The position numbers and the translations under genes were made by a program. A DNA stretch of 64,000 nucleotides from Variovorax sp. MHTC-1. Lineage in GTDB: Bacteria; Pseudomonadota; Gammaproteobacteria; Burkholderiales; Burkholderiaceae_C. This document shows positions 33,492-43,077 of this stretch, piece by piece; within the stretch, counting starts at the first letter, position 1, and each line of letters starts with the position of its first letter. The notes below the pieces were generated by a model that worked only from the letters and a program-made list of their open reading frames with translations, had not been told where the DNA came from and searched no databases. Where the stretch lies: assembly GCF_003984645.1 (NCBI RefSeq), contig NZ_RWKI01000005.1, positions 62,001 to 126,000 on the forward strand, in the 5' to 3' direction.

Positions 33492-35183
33492 ATGTTTGCT
33501 ATTCACAGATGTTTTCAGATGAGGTCTCGCTTTCATCAAGTCGTCTTCATGGACGACTTTTTTCGTTCGTCCGACAACGGGCTGCTTTCTCACCCATCGA
33601 ATCGCCAGTTTCTGCGCAAGCTGTTCGAGTCTGCAGCGATGCGGCTCGGCTTGCAGTGCCGCGAGGAGTTCGCCCACTCAGATGGAGGCACTGTCGATGT
33701 GGCTGCCGTCATGGATGCGCTGTCGCTGCCTCGTTCGGCAGAAGGCTGGGCTCAGGCCATGATTGCCGATATTTCCGTCGCCAGGGAAGCCGGCCGGCTC
33801 CCCGTCCTGAACAACGGTAGCCTGGTGATCGGATGGGGAATGCCACCTTCCTTGATGAACTACATCGACAGCAGTGGCGCTGCGTTCATCGATCTCGAAA
33901 TCGATCCGATCCGCTTCACGAAGCATCTCAGATTCTGCGCACGGACCAATGACCGGGCAACGGCAGGCGTGCTTGCAAGACTTCGCGGCAACGACGAACA
34001 CTGCTGGAATGACGCCGCCGCTCTCAAAGGGTATTTCGCCCGTCGCGGCGCCCAATCCCTGTTTGATCCTCGCACAAGCGTCGGACTTTTCATCGGTCAG
34101 ACCTCGTTGGATTTGGCTCTCGTCACGCATGGCAGGCTGGCTCGCCCAGCCGATGCGAGCGACCGCGTGCGAAAGCTCGCACAAAGCGTCGATCTGCTCG
34201 TGATCAAGCCGCATCCCTATGAGACATCCACGTCGCATCTGTCCGAGCTTGCCTCTGATATCACGAACGTGGCATGGACGAGCCATAACGTCTACGCATT
34301 GCTGTGTGCGGAAAACCTTAGCTTCGTCTGCGGTTTGTCGTCGGGCACGCTGCAAGAGGCGAAGTACTTTCTGAAATCGTCAGAACGCTTGATCGAGCCA
34401 GACCGGAATGATCGGCAGGCCTTGCCGAAGGCCTGTTCTGATTGGATTCCAGTGCCGGCTGCGGTCGCGTCAATCGAGGCGATGACCGAAATCTGCAGGC
34501 CTTTCGCGAACCTGAAGCAGGCGTTTCGCTCCCTGTCCCCGAAACGGACGAAGCTGCCTCTATCGGTTGGCCGCTTTAGAGACGACGCGCTGGACCATGC
34601 ATTCGGAATGCGTTGGGGATTGGACGCGACACAGGCTGGCTTGCCGGCATCGCCCCGGCTACAGCCCGACCACATCTATCGGTTCTCTGACAGGAGCCCC
34701 GCCAGGGCTTGGCTTGGCATCGGCTGGTCGACTCCGGAGCCGTGGGGCGTTTGGAGCGACGGAGCGCGCGCCTGTGTCGTGATTCCGCTGGACGAAGAAC
34801 TGCTGAAGGATTCGGACAGCGTGGAGGTCCAGTTCGAAGGACAGGTGTTCAGCCCCGCGAACGCGACCCCCTCGGACGTTCTGGCATGCATCAACGGCAA
34901 TAGGGGGGACGCGGTCGTTTTCGGAGGAGAGGGGTCGGAGACGCCCGTTCGCATTTCCCTGCGGGTGGCCTTGGACAGTCCACGCACCAAGCGCGTGCTG
35001 CTCATCGAGTTTGCTATTCGCACGCCCATGAAACCCACCGACTTGGGCATGAGTCCGGATGCGCGGAGCCTGGGCTTCGGGTTGCAACGGCTTTGCATTT
35101 CAACGCAATTCGCTGTTCCGACAAGGGCGCAGGATGTGGCGGGCGGCGGAGCCGAGAGAGAAGCCGAACTCCAAGAAACATAG
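33492..35183 (+). CDS. Capsule-biosynthesis-like protein with C-terminal DUF7024-like domain
   Basis: A 563-aa protein I can only classify in part. The N-terminal 330 residues look like a GT-B fold of the capsule-polysaccharide type. They include VVFMDDFFRSSDNGLLSHPS, GLFIGQTSLDLALVTHGRLA, LLVIKPHPYETSTSHLSEL and CGLSSGTLQEAKYF. Residues 390-520 resemble the beta-sandwich domain seen on phosphoglycerol transferases, with ARAWLGIGWSTPEPWGVWSD. It may therefore transfer or modify a glycan, but no donor is evident. The start is uncertain; ATGs at 33519 and 33549 are alternatives. It is followed 72 bases later by rfbB and has less GC-rich codon use than the rfb genes. Confidence 0.75.
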   Translation: MFAIHRCFQMRSRFHQVVFMDDFFRSSDNGLLSHPSNRQFLRKLFESAAMRLGLQCREEFAHSDGGTVDVAAVMDALSLPRSAEGWAQAMIADISVAREAGRLPVLNNGSLVIGWGMPPSLMNYIDSSGAAFIDLEIDPIRFTKHLRFCARTNDRATAGVLARLRGNDEHCWNDAAALKGYFARRGAQSLFDPRTSVGLFIGQTSLDLALVTHGRLARPADASDRVRKLAQSVDLLVIKPHPYETSTSHLSELASDITNVAWTSHNVYALLCAENLSFVCGLSSGTLQEAKYFLKSSERLIEPDRNDRQALPKACSDWIPVPAAVASIEAMTEICRPFANLKQAFRSLSPKRTKLPLSVGRFRDDALDHAFGMRWGLDATQAGLPASPRLQPDHIYRFSDRSPARAWLGIGWSTPEPWGVWSDGARACVVIPLDEELLKDSDSVEVQFEGQVFSPANATPSDVLACINGNRGDAVVFGGEGSETPVRISLRVALDSPRTKRVLLIEFAIRTPMKPTDLGMSPDARSLGFGLQRLCISTQFAVPTRAQDVAGGGAEREAELQET

Positions 35184-35255
35184 GCCAGTTGGCAAGGCGA
35201 GATAATCCTGCCTTGCCCTCCGCCGCGAGGGCGCAATCCCTCGGCAAGGAGACCT

Positions 35256-36317
35256 ATGGTTTTGGTTACCGGCGGCGCCGGCTTCATCGGCGCCAATTTC
35301 GTTCTCGACTGGGTTGCGCAAGCCGACGAAGCGATCGTCAATCTAGACAAGCTCACTTACGCGGGCAACCTCGAGACGCTGGCCTCGCTCAAGAACAATC
35401 CGAAGCACGTGTTCGTGCAGGGCGATATCGGCGACAGCGCCTTGGTTGACCGGCTGCTGGCCGAGCACAAGCCGCGCGCCGTGCTCAACTTCGCAGCCGA
35501 ATCGCATGTGGACCGCTCGATCCACGGTCCCGAAGACTTCGTGCAGACCAATGTGCTTGGCACCTTCCGCCTGCTCGAATCCGTGCGCGGCTACTGGAGC
35601 GCGCTGCCGGCGGACCAGAAAGCGGCATTCCGCTTCCTGCACGTCTCGACCGACGAGGTCTACGGCTCGCTGTCGGCTACCGATCCGGCCTTCACCGAAG
35701 AGAACAAGTACGAGCCCAACAGCCCCTATTCGGCCAGCAAGGCCGCCAGCGACCACCTGGTGCGCGCATGGCATCACACCTACGGGTTGCCGGTGCTCAC
35801 CACCAATTGCTCGAACAACTACGGCCCCTACCATTTTCCCGAGAAGCTGATCCCCCTGATGATCGTCAACGCCCTCGCCGGCAAGCCTCTGCCGGTGTAC
35901 GGCGACGGCATGCAGGTGCGCGACTGGCTCTACGTCAAGGACCACTGCAGCGCGATCCGCCGCGTGCTCGAGGCCGGTAGGCTCGGCGAAACCTACAACG
36001 TCGGCGGCTGGAACGAGAAACCCAACATCGAGATCGTCAACACCGTCTGCGCGCTGCTCGACGAACTGCGTCCGCGCGCCGACGGCAGGAGCTACCGCGA
36101 GCAGATCACTTATGTGACGGACCGCCCCGGCCACGACCGGCGTTACGCCATCGACGCGCGCAAGCTGGAACGCGAGCTGGGCTGGAAACCGGCCGAGACC
36201 TTCGATACCGGCATCCGCAAGACCGTCGAGTGGTACCTGGACCACGCCGAATGGGTGCGCAACGTGCAAAGCGGCGCGTACCGCGAATGGGTGCAGAAGC
36301 AGTACGAGGCGACATGA
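35256..36317 (+). CDS. rfbB: dTDP-glucose 4,6-dehydratase
   Basis: Second step of dTDP-L-rhamnose synthesis, forming dTDP-4-keto-6-deoxyglucose. The 353-aa SDR enzyme has the NAD motif [10 protein letters not shown] at residues 6-15, the catalytic STDEVYGSL and the YSASKAASD (YxxxK) pair. [20 protein letters not shown] and [15 protein letters not shown] are diagnostic of RfbB. AAGGAG precedes the ATG by about six bases. It starts a run of genes coupled by four-base overlaps, beginning with rfbD. Confidence 0.96.
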   Translation: MVLVTGGAGFIGANFVLDWVAQADEAIVNLDKLTYAGNLETLASLKNNPKHVFVQGDIGDSALVDRLLAEHKPRAVLNFAAESHVDRSIHGPEDFVQTNVLGTFRLLESVRGYWSALPADQKAAFRFLHVSTDEVYGSLSATDPAFTEENKYEPNSPYSASKAASDHLVRAWHHTYGLPVLTTNCSNNYGPYHFPEKLIPLMIVNALAGKPLPVYGDGMQVRDWLYVKDHCSAIRRVLEAGRLGETYNVGGWNEKPNIEIVNTVCALLDELRPRADGRSYREQITYVTDRPGHDRRYAIDARKLERELGWKPAETFDTGIRKTVEWYLDHAEWVRNVQSGAYREWVQKQYEAT

Positions 36318-37204
36318 AGTTATTGCTGCTCGGCAAGATGGGACAGGTGGGCTGGGAATTGCAGCGCAGCCTGGCGCCGCTCGGCGAGCTGGTCGCGCTG
36401 GATTCCGCGAGCAGCGAGTTCCACGCCGACTTCCGGCACCCCGAGCAGGTGGCGCAGACGGTGCTGAAGCTGCGGCCCGATGTGATCGTCAATGCCGCGG
36501 CGCACACGGCGGTCGACAAGGCCGAGAGCGAACCCGAACTCGCGCGCACGTTGAACGCCACTGCCCCCGGCGCGATCGCCCAGGCCGCGCAGCAGGTCGG
36601 CGCGCTGATGGTTCATTACTCGACCGACTACGTGTTCGACGGCAGCGGCAGCAAGCCGTGGCAAGAAGACGATGCCACCAGCCCGCTCAGCGTGTACGGC
36701 CGCACCAAGCTCGAGGGCGAGCAACTGATCGCCGAGCATTGCCAGCGCCACCTGATCTTTCGCACAAGCTGGGTCTACGCCGCGCGCGGCGGCAACTTCG
36801 CGAAGACCATGCTTCGGCTGGCCAAGGAACGCGAGCGGCTCACCGTCATCGACGACCAGTTCGGCGCGCCGACCGGTGCGGAGCTGCTCGCGGACGTGAG
36901 CGCGCACGCGATCCGCGAGACATTGCGCGATCCGGCCAAGGCAGGGCTCTATCACCTGGCGGCGGGCGGCGTAACCAGCTGGCATGGCTATGCCCGCTTC
37001 GTGCTTCAACAGGCACTGGACGCGGGTGCCGAGTTGAAGGCAAAGCCTTCCACCGTCGATCCGGTCCCGACCAGCGCCTTCCCTACGCCCGCCAAGCGGC
37101 CGCACAATTCGCGCCTGAGTACCATCAAGCTCCAGTCGAGCTTCGGCTTGAAGCTGCCGCCCTGGCAGGCCGGCGTCGCGCGCATGCTGCACGAGACGCT
37201 CTGA
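36314..37204 (+). CDS. rfbD: dTDP-4-dehydrorhamnose reductase
   Basis: Last step of dTDP-L-rhamnose synthesis, an NAD(P)H-dependent reduction. The 296-aa protein has [17 protein letters not shown] at the nucleotide-binding site, [30 protein letters not shown] and the catalytic [10 protein letters not shown]. It starts at ATG 36314 with an ATGA overlap of the rfbB stop. A longer frame upstream is antisense-free read-through of rfbB and is not used. It is followed by rfbA after 22 bases. Confidence 0.96.
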   Translation: MKLLLLGKMGQVGWELQRSLAPLGELVALDSASSEFHADFRHPEQVAQTVLKLRPDVIVNAAAHTAVDKAESEPELARTLNATAPGAIAQAAQQVGALMVHYSTDYVFDGSGSKPWQEDDATSPLSVYGRTKLEGEQLIAEHCQRHLIFRTSWVYAARGGNFAKTMLRLAKERERLTVIDDQFGAPTGAELLADVSAHAIRETLRDPAKAGLYHLAAGGVTSWHGYARFVLQQALDAGAELKAKPSTVDPVPTSAFPTPAKRPHNSRLSTIKLQSSFGLKLPPWQAGVARMLHETL

Positions 37205-37226
37205 CTACGACCCGAAAAAGAAACCC

Positions 37227-38114
37227 ATGACGCAACGCAAAGGCATCATCCTCGCCGGCGGCTCCGGCACACGCTTGCATCCGGCAACGCTCGCTCTGAG
37301 CAAGCAACTGCTGCCGGTGTACGACAAGCCCATGATTTACTACCCGCTCAGCACGCTGATGCTCGGCGGCATGCGCGACATTCTGATCATCAGCACCCCG
37401 CAGGACACGCCGCGCTTCCAGCAGTTGCTGGGCGACGGCAGCCAGTGGGGCATCAACCTGCAGTACGCAGTGCAGCCGAGCCCCGACGGGCTGGCGCAGG
37501 CCTTCATCATCGGCGACAAGTTCGTGGGCAATGCGCCGAGCGCGCTGGTGCTGGGCGACAACATCTTCTACGGCCACGACTTCGTGCATCTTCTTTCCGA
37601 TGCGGATGCCAAGGAAGCCGGCGCGACGGTGTTCGCATATCACGTGCATGATCCGGAACGCTACGGTGTGGTGGCTTTCGATGCCCAAGGCAAGGCCAGC
37701 AGCATCGAAGAAAAGCCCCTCGAACCCAAGAGCAGCTATGCCGTGACGGGGCTGTACTTCTACGACAACCAGGTCGTCGACATCGCCAAGGCCGTGAAGC
37801 CGAGCGCCCGCGGCGAGCTGGAGATCACCGCCGTCAACCAAGCCTACCTGGACCTCGGCAAGCTCAACGTGCAGATCATGCAGCGCGGCTACGCATGGCT
37901 CGATACCGGCACGCACGACAGCCTGCTGGAAGCCGGCCAGTTCATCGCCACCCTCGAGCATCGGCAGGGGCTCAAGATCGCCTGCCCCGAAGAAGTGGCA
38001 TGGCGCAACGGGTACATCAGCACCGAGCAGCTTGCAGCGCTCGCGAAGCCGCTGGAGAAGAGCGGGTACGGCAAGTATCTGAACCACCTGCTGACGGACG
38101 AGGTGCGCTCGTGA
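37227..38114 (+). CDS. rfbA: Glucose-1-phosphate thymidylyltransferase
   Basis: Makes dTDP-glucose from dTTP and glucose 1-phosphate, the entry step of the rhamnose pathway. The 295-aa nucleotidyltransferase opens with [20 protein letters not shown] and [17 protein letters not shown]. It also has [11 protein letters not shown] and the [20 protein letters not shown] sugar-binding region, plus the C-terminal [16 protein letters not shown]. Its stop overlaps the rfbC GTG start. Confidence 0.96.
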   Translation: MTQRKGIILAGGSGTRLHPATLALSKQLLPVYDKPMIYYPLSTLMLGGMRDILIISTPQDTPRFQQLLGDGSQWGINLQYAVQPSPDGLAQAFIIGDKFVGNAPSALVLGDNIFYGHDFVHLLSDADAKEAGATVFAYHVHDPERYGVVAFDAQGKASSIEEKPLEPKSSYAVTGLYFYDNQVVDIAKAVKPSARGELEITAVNQAYLDLGKLNVQIMQRGYAWLDTGTHDSLLEAGQFIATLEHRQGLKIACPEEVAWRNGYISTEQLAALAKPLEKSGYGKYLNHLLTDEVRS

Positions 38115-38659
38115 CGGTCACGCCGACTGCGATTCCCGATGTGCTCGTCATCGAACCCAAGGTGTTCGGCGACGCGCGGGGGTTTTTCTTCGAGAGCTTC
38201 AACGCCAAGGCCTTCGATGAAGCCGTCGGGCGCCATGTGGAGTTCGTCCAGGACAACCATTCGCGTTCGGTGAAAGGCGTTCTGCGCGGGCTGCATTACC
38301 AGATCCAGCAACCGCAGGGGAAGCTGGTGCGCGTGGTGCGCGGCGCGGTGTTCGACGTGGCGGTGGACATCCGCAAGTCGTCGCCGACTTTCGGACACTG
38401 GGTCGGCGAGGAACTCACTGAAGAGAACCACAAGCAGTTGTGGGTGCCCGAAGGCTTTGCGCACGGGTTTCTGGTGGTGAGCGAATCGGCGGACTTTCTG
38501 TACAAGACGACGGACTACTACGCCCCAGCGCATGAGCGGGCGATCCGATGGGACGATGCGCGCCTTGGCATCCAGTGGCCGGATACCGGCGTTGCGCCCC
38601 GGCTGTCGGCGAAGGACCAGCAGGCTTCGATACTGGACGACGCGGAGTTGTTCACATGA
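38111..38659 (+). CDS. rfbC: dTDP-4-dehydrorhamnose 3,5-epimerase
   Basis: Cupin-fold epimerase (182 aa) of the rhamnose pathway. Catalytic and substrate residues sit in [40 protein letters not shown] and [15 protein letters not shown], followed by the Tyr in [18 protein letters not shown]. The start is GTG 38111, overlapping the rfbA stop (GTGA). The end overlaps the rfbG ATG. With rfbB, rfbD and rfbA this completes the rhamnose set in the order B-D-A-C. Confidence 0.96.
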   Translation: MTVTPTAIPDVLVIEPKVFGDARGFFFESFNAKAFDEAVGRHVEFVQDNHSRSVKGVLRGLHYQIQQPQGKLVRVVRGAVFDVAVDIRKSSPTFGHWVGEELTEENHKQLWVPEGFAHGFLVVSESADFLYKTTDYYAPAHERAIRWDDARLGIQWPDTGVAPRLSAKDQQASILDDAELFT

Positions 38660-39741
38660 AGGTGGTGACGGACCTCGAAGCGGCTCTTAAGGGCCGCAAG
38701 GTGTTCGTCACCGGCCACACTGGCTTCACGGGCGGATGGGCGTGTCTCTGGCTGCGATCGCTCGGCGCCACCGTCGCGGGCTATTCGCTGCCGGCCGACA
38801 CTGCCCCATCGCTCTTCGCCGTGGCGGGCGTCGAGGCCGAGATGCATTCGAGCACGCTCGGCGACATCTGCGAGTACGCGCCTCTGCTCGATGCGATGCG
38901 CAAGTTCGAGCCGGAGCTCGTGCTGCACCTGGCCGCACAGCCGCTCGTGCGCCGCTCGTACCGCGAGCCGCTGCTGACCTTCCAGGTCAACGCCCAGGGT
39001 ACAGCCCATGTGCTCGAAGCGGCGCGCAGCACCGGCAGTGTGCGCGGCGTGGTCTGTGTGACCACCGACAAGGTCTACCGGAACAACGAATGGCCGTGGC
39101 CCTACCGCGAGAACGATCCGCTGGGCGGCAAGGACCCCTACAGCGCCTCGAAGGCGGCGGCCGAGATGGTGATCCAGAGCTATGCGGCTTCCTACCCCTT
39201 CGCCGAAGGCAAGGGGCCGGCCATCGCGACCGCGCGCGGCGGCAACATTGTCGGCGGCGGGGACTGGTCGGAAGACCGGCTCGTTCCCGACTTCGTGCGC
39301 AGCGTGGTCGACCGCACGAAGCTCACGCTGCGCTATCCAGAAGCCACGCGGCCCTGGCAGCACGTTCTGGCACTCGTGCATGGCTACTTGCTGCTGATGG
39401 CGAAGCTGCTGGGCCCGCGGCCACAGGACTACGCGCGCGCATGGAACCTCGGGCCGCAGGAGCTCAAGCACTACCCGGTTCGCGAGGTGCTCGAGCTCAT
39501 GAGCAGCGAGTGGCAGCGTCCGGAACTCGAATTCATGAACAACCCGCTGCCGGAAGCCGGCGCGCTCGCGCTCGACAGTTCGCTCGCACGCAACCTGCTG
39601 GCCTGGCAGCCCGCTTGGGACACTCCACGCGTGATCCGCGAGACGGCAGCCTGGTATCGCAACTACTACGCGGCGCCAGACACCGCGAAGGCGTTCACGC
39701 TCGGACAGATCGACGCCTGGCGCAAGGACATCGCCGCATGA
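38656..39741 (+). CDS. rfbG: CDP-glucose 4,6-dehydratase
   Basis: Converts CDP-glucose to CDP-4-keto-6-deoxyglucose. The 361-aa SDR has VFVTGHTGFTGGWACLWLRS at the NAD site, HLAAQPLVRRSYREPLLTFQ, VTTDKVYRNNEWPWPYREND and YSASKAAAE, all characteristic of RfbG. ATG 38656 overlaps the rfbC stop (ATGA). It works with rfbF at 41565. No rfbH (CDP-4-keto-6-deoxyglucose 3-dehydrase) is present in the window, so the 3,6-dideoxyhexose route is not evident. Confidence 0.95.
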   Translation: MKVVTDLEAALKGRKVFVTGHTGFTGGWACLWLRSLGATVAGYSLPADTAPSLFAVAGVEAEMHSSTLGDICEYAPLLDAMRKFEPELVLHLAAQPLVRRSYREPLLTFQVNAQGTAHVLEAARSTGSVRGVVCVTTDKVYRNNEWPWPYRENDPLGGKDPYSASKAAAEMVIQSYAASYPFAEGKGPAIATARGGNIVGGGDWSEDRLVPDFVRSVVDRTKLTLRYPEATRPWQHVLALVHGYLLLMAKLLGPRPQDYARAWNLGPQELKHYPVREVLELMSSEWQRPELEFMNNPLPEAGALALDSSLARNLLAWQPAWDTPRVIRETAAWYRNYYAAPDTAKAFTLGQIDAWRKDIAA

Positions 39742-40568
39742 TCTACGTGATTGGTGGACGTGGCCGGCTTGGGCGTGCAATCTGCGCCTCGCGACTCGCA
39801 GGGGAGGTCCTTGCCCTGGATCGCGAGATGTATCAGAACTGGTGGCAGAGGGACTCGGTTCTGTCGATCGCCCGCTTCTTCGAGGTTTCGCCCCCCGGCT
39901 CGGTGGTTCTGGTCGCGGCGGGCCTGCTCGACCCGGCGCTGCCGCGCGCCGAGCACCGGCGTGTCAACGTCGAGCTGCCCGCTCGCGTCATCGAAGGCGC
40001 CTGCGCAGCCGGCCTGCGCGTGGTCACCTTCGGCACGGTGATGGAGCGGCTGCTCGAGCATCCTAATGCCTACATCGCCACCAAAGCCGAACTGGGTGAC
40101 CTTGCAGCGGAGCGCGCCGCTGCGGGCGATGCGGTCATCCACCTGCAGCTGCATACGCTGTACGGAGGCGGCGAACCCCCGCCTTTCATGTTCCTCGGCC
40201 AGCTCTGCAGCGCGCTGCGCGAAGGGCGCCCGTTCGAGATGTCTCCGGGCCGCCAGTTGCGCGAGTACCACCATGTGAGCGACGACGTGGCCGCGATGCA
40301 TGCAGTGCTCGAGGCAGGCTCCAGCGGGATCACGGCGTTGAGCCACGGCACACCCTGCACGCTGCGCGAGTTGGCAAGCTATGTCTTCACTTCGCTGGAG
40401 CGGGCCGATCTGCTGCGCATCGGTGCTCGCCCCGAACCGCCCGACGACAACTACGCGACCGTGCTGCAGCGGCCGTGCATGCTCGAACACATCCACTTCC
40501 GTCCGGCACTGCACGGCGTGACGGCCTACGTGAAGGCCGTGCTGGCCGGCGCACCGAAGCAAGCATGA
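39738..40568 (+). CDS. NAD-dependent epimerase/reductase (SDR)
   Basis: A 276-aa extended-SDR-like protein. The N-terminus MIYVIGGRGRLGRAICASRL holds a Rossmann glycine motif, and YIATKAELGD provides the YxxxK catalytic pair near residue 112. The family segments REYHHVSDDVAAMHAVLEAG and GTPCTLRELASYV follow. Coupled between rfbG and a glycosyltransferase (ATGA overlaps at both ends), it is a good candidate to act on CDP-4-keto-6-deoxyglucose as 4-reductase or epimerase, giving a CDP-6-deoxyhexose. That assignment rests on position only. Confidence 0.85.
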   Translation: MIYVIGGRGRLGRAICASRLAGEVLALDREMYQNWWQRDSVLSIARFFEVSPPGSVVLVAAGLLDPALPRAEHRRVNVELPARVIEGACAAGLRVVTFGTVMERLLEHPNAYIATKAELGDLAAERAAAGDAVIHLQLHTLYGGGEPPPFMFLGQLCSALREGRPFEMSPGRQLREYHHVSDDVAAMHAVLEAGSSGITALSHGTPCTLRELASYVFTSLERADLLRIGARPEPPDDNYATVLQRPCMLEHIHFRPALHGVTAYVKAVLAGAPKQA

Positions 40569-41548
40569 ACGACGAAGCCACGCTTGCGACCGCGCGCCGA
40601 CCGCTGATCTCGATCGCCATCCCCGTGCTCAACGAGGCCGGCAACCTCGACGCGCTTTACGCACGGCTCGTTGCCCTGGCCGATCGCATGGTCGACCGCT
40701 GCGACCTGGAATTCGTCTTCACCGACAACCATTCGGACGACGAGACCTGGCCAATGCTGGCCCGGTTCGCCGCCGCCGACCTGCGCGTGCGCGCGATGCG
40801 CTTCTCGCGCAACTTCGGCTTCCAGAACTCCATCCTGGCCAACTATCTGCATGCGCGAGGCGATGCAGTCATGCAGATTGACGCCGATCTGCAGGATCCG
40901 CCGGAAATGCTGGAGCAGTTCTTCGCGCTGTGGCAGCAAGGCTTCCACGTGGTCTATGGCATCCGGCGAAAGCGGCCGGAAGGCCGGCTCCTGAACTTGG
41001 TCCGCAAGTGCGGCTACTGGGTGATCGACAAGGTCGGCGAGCATCCGATCCCGCGCGACGTCGGCGACTTCCGGCTCGTCGATCGCGCGGTGATCGAAGC
41101 CGTAGCCAGATTCCGCACGGCCAGCCCCTACCTGCGCGGCATGATCGCCGGTCTCGGTTTCAACCAGACTGGCATTCCCTACGATCGCGATGCGCGGACC
41201 GTGGGCGAGAGCAAGTTCAACGTCATGCGGCTGACGCGGCTCGGGCTGACCGCCGTGTTCAACCACTCGACGGTGCCTCTGAGAATGGCGTCCTTCCTCG
41301 GCATAGTGATCCTGCTGGGAAGCCTGGTCGGCTCCGTGTACTACGTCATCCTGCACTTGCTGCAGCCCGATCTCCCGCGCGGTTTCGTGAGCATCCAATT
41401 GATGGTCCTTTTCGGCATCGGCCTCAACGCCTTCCTGCTGGGGATCCTCGGCGAGTACATCCTCCGGATCTATCGTGTCCTGCGATCGGACCCGATCGCC
41501 ATCGTCGAGCGCAGCCTCAACATGCAGCCAGACGAGCTCAGGCTCTAG
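40565..41548 (+). CDS. GT2 family glycosyltransferase with C-terminal membrane helices (GtrB/DPM1-like)
   Basis: A 327-aa glycosyltransferase expected to load a sugar onto polyprenyl phosphate or a membrane glycan. The GT-A domain has SIAIPVLNEAGNLDALYARL, FSRNFGFQNSILANYLHARG and the donor motif MQIDADLQDPPEML. The acceptor region is VGDFRLVDRAVIEAV. Two membrane segments follow near residues 240-320 (FLGIVILLGSLVGSVYYVIL; LMVLFGIGLNAFLLGILGEY). It fits GtrB/ArnC-type polyprenyl-phosphate transferases, and a GtrA gene lies 1.5 kb downstream. ATG 40565 overlaps the preceding stop. Confidence 0.92.
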   Translation: MNDEATLATARRPLISIAIPVLNEAGNLDALYARLVALADRMVDRCDLEFVFTDNHSDDETWPMLARFAAADLRVRAMRFSRNFGFQNSILANYLHARGDAVMQIDADLQDPPEMLEQFFALWQQGFHVVYGIRRKRPEGRLLNLVRKCGYWVIDKVGEHPIPRDVGDFRLVDRAVIEAVARFRTASPYLRGMIAGLGFNQTGIPYDRDARTVGESKFNVMRLTRLGLTAVFNHSTVPLRMASFLGIVILLGSLVGSVYYVILHLLQPDLPRGFVSIQLMVLFGIGLNAFLLGILGEYILRIYRVLRSDPIAIVERSLNMQPDELRL

Positions 41549-41564
41549 ACAACGAAGAGAACAT

Positions 41565-42338
41565 ATGAAGGCAGTCATTCTCGCCGGCGGCCTCGGTACC
41601 CGCATCGCCGAGGAGTCCGATACCAAGCCCAAGCCCATGGTCGAGATCGGCGGCCGGCCCCTTTTGTGGCACATCATGAAGATCTACGCTCATCACGGGG
41701 TCAACGACTTCGTGATCTGTCTTGGCTACAAGGGCTACGTGATCAAGGAGTTCTTCTTCAACTACTACCGGCACATGTCGGACATGCACATCGACCTCAG
41801 CACGGGCGATCACCAGATCCTCAACAGCCACGCCGAGGATTGGCGCATCACGCTGGTTGACACCGGCGCCGACACCATGACCGGCGGGCGCCTCAAGCGC
41901 GCCGCGAAGTACCTGGACGACGAAACCTTCTGCCTGACCTACGGCGACGGCATCTCCGACGTTGACGTTGGCGCGGAGCTGGCCTTCCACCGCCGCCACG
42001 GCAAACTGGCCACAGTGCTCGCGGTGCAGCCACCCGGACGATTCGGCGTGCTGAACGTCGACGCGCAGCAGCACGTCACCAGCTTTGAGGAGAAGCCGAG
42101 CGACGAGATCGGCTGGATCAATGGAGGCTTCTTTGTCCTCGAGCCTAAGGCGATCGACTATATCGCCGACGACTCGACATCATGGGAGCGTGCGCCGCTC
42201 ATGAACATCGCCCGAGATGGCCAACTTGCCGCTCATCAGCACACAGGCTTCTGGCAGCCCTGCGACACGCTGCGCGACAAGCGCGAACTCGAAGATCTCT
42301 GGAGCAGCGGAAAGGCGCCCTGGCGTGTCTGGGACTGA
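41565..42338 (+). CDS. rfbF: Glucose-1-phosphate cytidylyltransferase
   Basis: Makes CDP-glucose from CTP and glucose 1-phosphate. The 257-aa product has the nucleotide motif AVILAGGLGTRIAEESDTKP, then KPMVEIGGRPLLWHIMKIYA, FCLTYGDGISDVDV and EEKPSDEIGWINGGFFVLEP. The TKPKPM stretch and length are specific to RfbF. GAAGAGA lies before the ATG at 41565. The downstream methyltransferase start appears to overlap its end. It supplies rfbG with substrate although it is separated from it by two genes. Confidence 0.95.
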   Translation: MKAVILAGGLGTRIAEESDTKPKPMVEIGGRPLLWHIMKIYAHHGVNDFVICLGYKGYVIKEFFFNYYRHMSDMHIDLSTGDHQILNSHAEDWRITLVDTGADTMTGGRLKRAAKYLDDETFCLTYGDGISDVDVGAELAFHRRHGKLATVLAVQPPGRFGVLNVDAQQHVTSFEEKPSDEIGWINGGFFVLEPKAIDYIADDSTSWERAPLMNIARDGQLAAHQHTGFWQPCDTLRDKRELEDLWSSGKAPWRVWD

Positions 42339-43077
42339 TCGCGGCGCGAAGGCGCTCCCTCCAACCGCGGCCACTTCGAGCGAGGCCAAGGGCGCTGCGC
42401 CCGGCAAGATCGATTTCGACGACTATTCGGCCGACTACGACGAGCTGTTGCGCGAAAGCACAAAGCTCTACGCGGAAGACTCCGAGTATTTCGCGCGCTA
42501 CAAGGTCGACCTGATCCGGGACGCAGCGCGCGGTCCGATCAGACGCGTGCTCGAGTACGGCTGCGGAACCGGCCGCAACATCGGCTACCTCCAGGCCGCG
42601 TTCCCCGATGCCAGGATCGTCGGCACTGACGTCTCCGCTGCGAGCTTGCAGGTTGCGGCTGCTAACAATCCCAAGGCGGAGTTCGAGGTCGAAGGCGAAG
42701 GCCTGGAGCTCGGTGCCTTCGACCTGATCTTCGTGGCGAGCGTGTTCCACCACATTCTGCCGGCCGAGCGAGCCGCCGTGATGGCGACGCTCGCGCGACG
42801 GCTTGCGCAGGGCGGTTCGATCAACGTCTTCGAGCACAACCCCTTCAACCCCGTGACGCGGCGCATCGTGAGCACCTGTCCCTTCGACGCTGACGCGATC
42901 CTGCTCAAGCCGGCCGAACTGCGCTCGCTGTTGCGCCACGCCGGCCTTCACCTGCAGCGCCAGACCTACTGCCTGTTCGTGCCGCCGCGGCTTTCGTGGT
43001 TTCTGCCGGTCGAGAAGTTCCTTGGCTGGCTTCCGCTCGGCGGGCAGTACTGGGTCAGCGCGGGCCACGCCGGATGA
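42325..43077 (+). CDS. Class I SAM-dependent methyltransferase
   Basis: A 250-aa methyltransferase. The SAM-binding glycine motif is RRVLEYGCGTGRNIGYLQAA near residue 75, followed by IVGTDVSAASLQVAA and FDLIFVASVFHHILPAE. The C-terminal part NVFEHNPFNPVTRRIVSTCP is typical of enzymes in polysaccharide clusters. GTG 42325 is preferred, with GGAAAGG about nine bases upstream and a 14-base overlap of rfbF; a longer frame starts at 42217. It probably methylates a sugar or its nucleotide precursor. The stop overlaps the gtrA start. Confidence 0.88.
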   Translation: MSGTDRGAKALPPTAATSSEAKGAAPGKIDFDDYSADYDELLRESTKLYAEDSEYFARYKVDLIRDAARGPIRRVLEYGCGTGRNIGYLQAAFPDARIVGTDVSAASLQVAAANNPKAEFEVEGEGLELGAFDLIFVASVFHHILPAERAAVMATLARRLAQGGSINVFEHNPFNPVTRRIVSTCPFDADAILLKPAELRSLLRHAGLHLQRQTYCLFVPPRLSWFLPVEKFLGWLPLGGQYWVSAGHAG

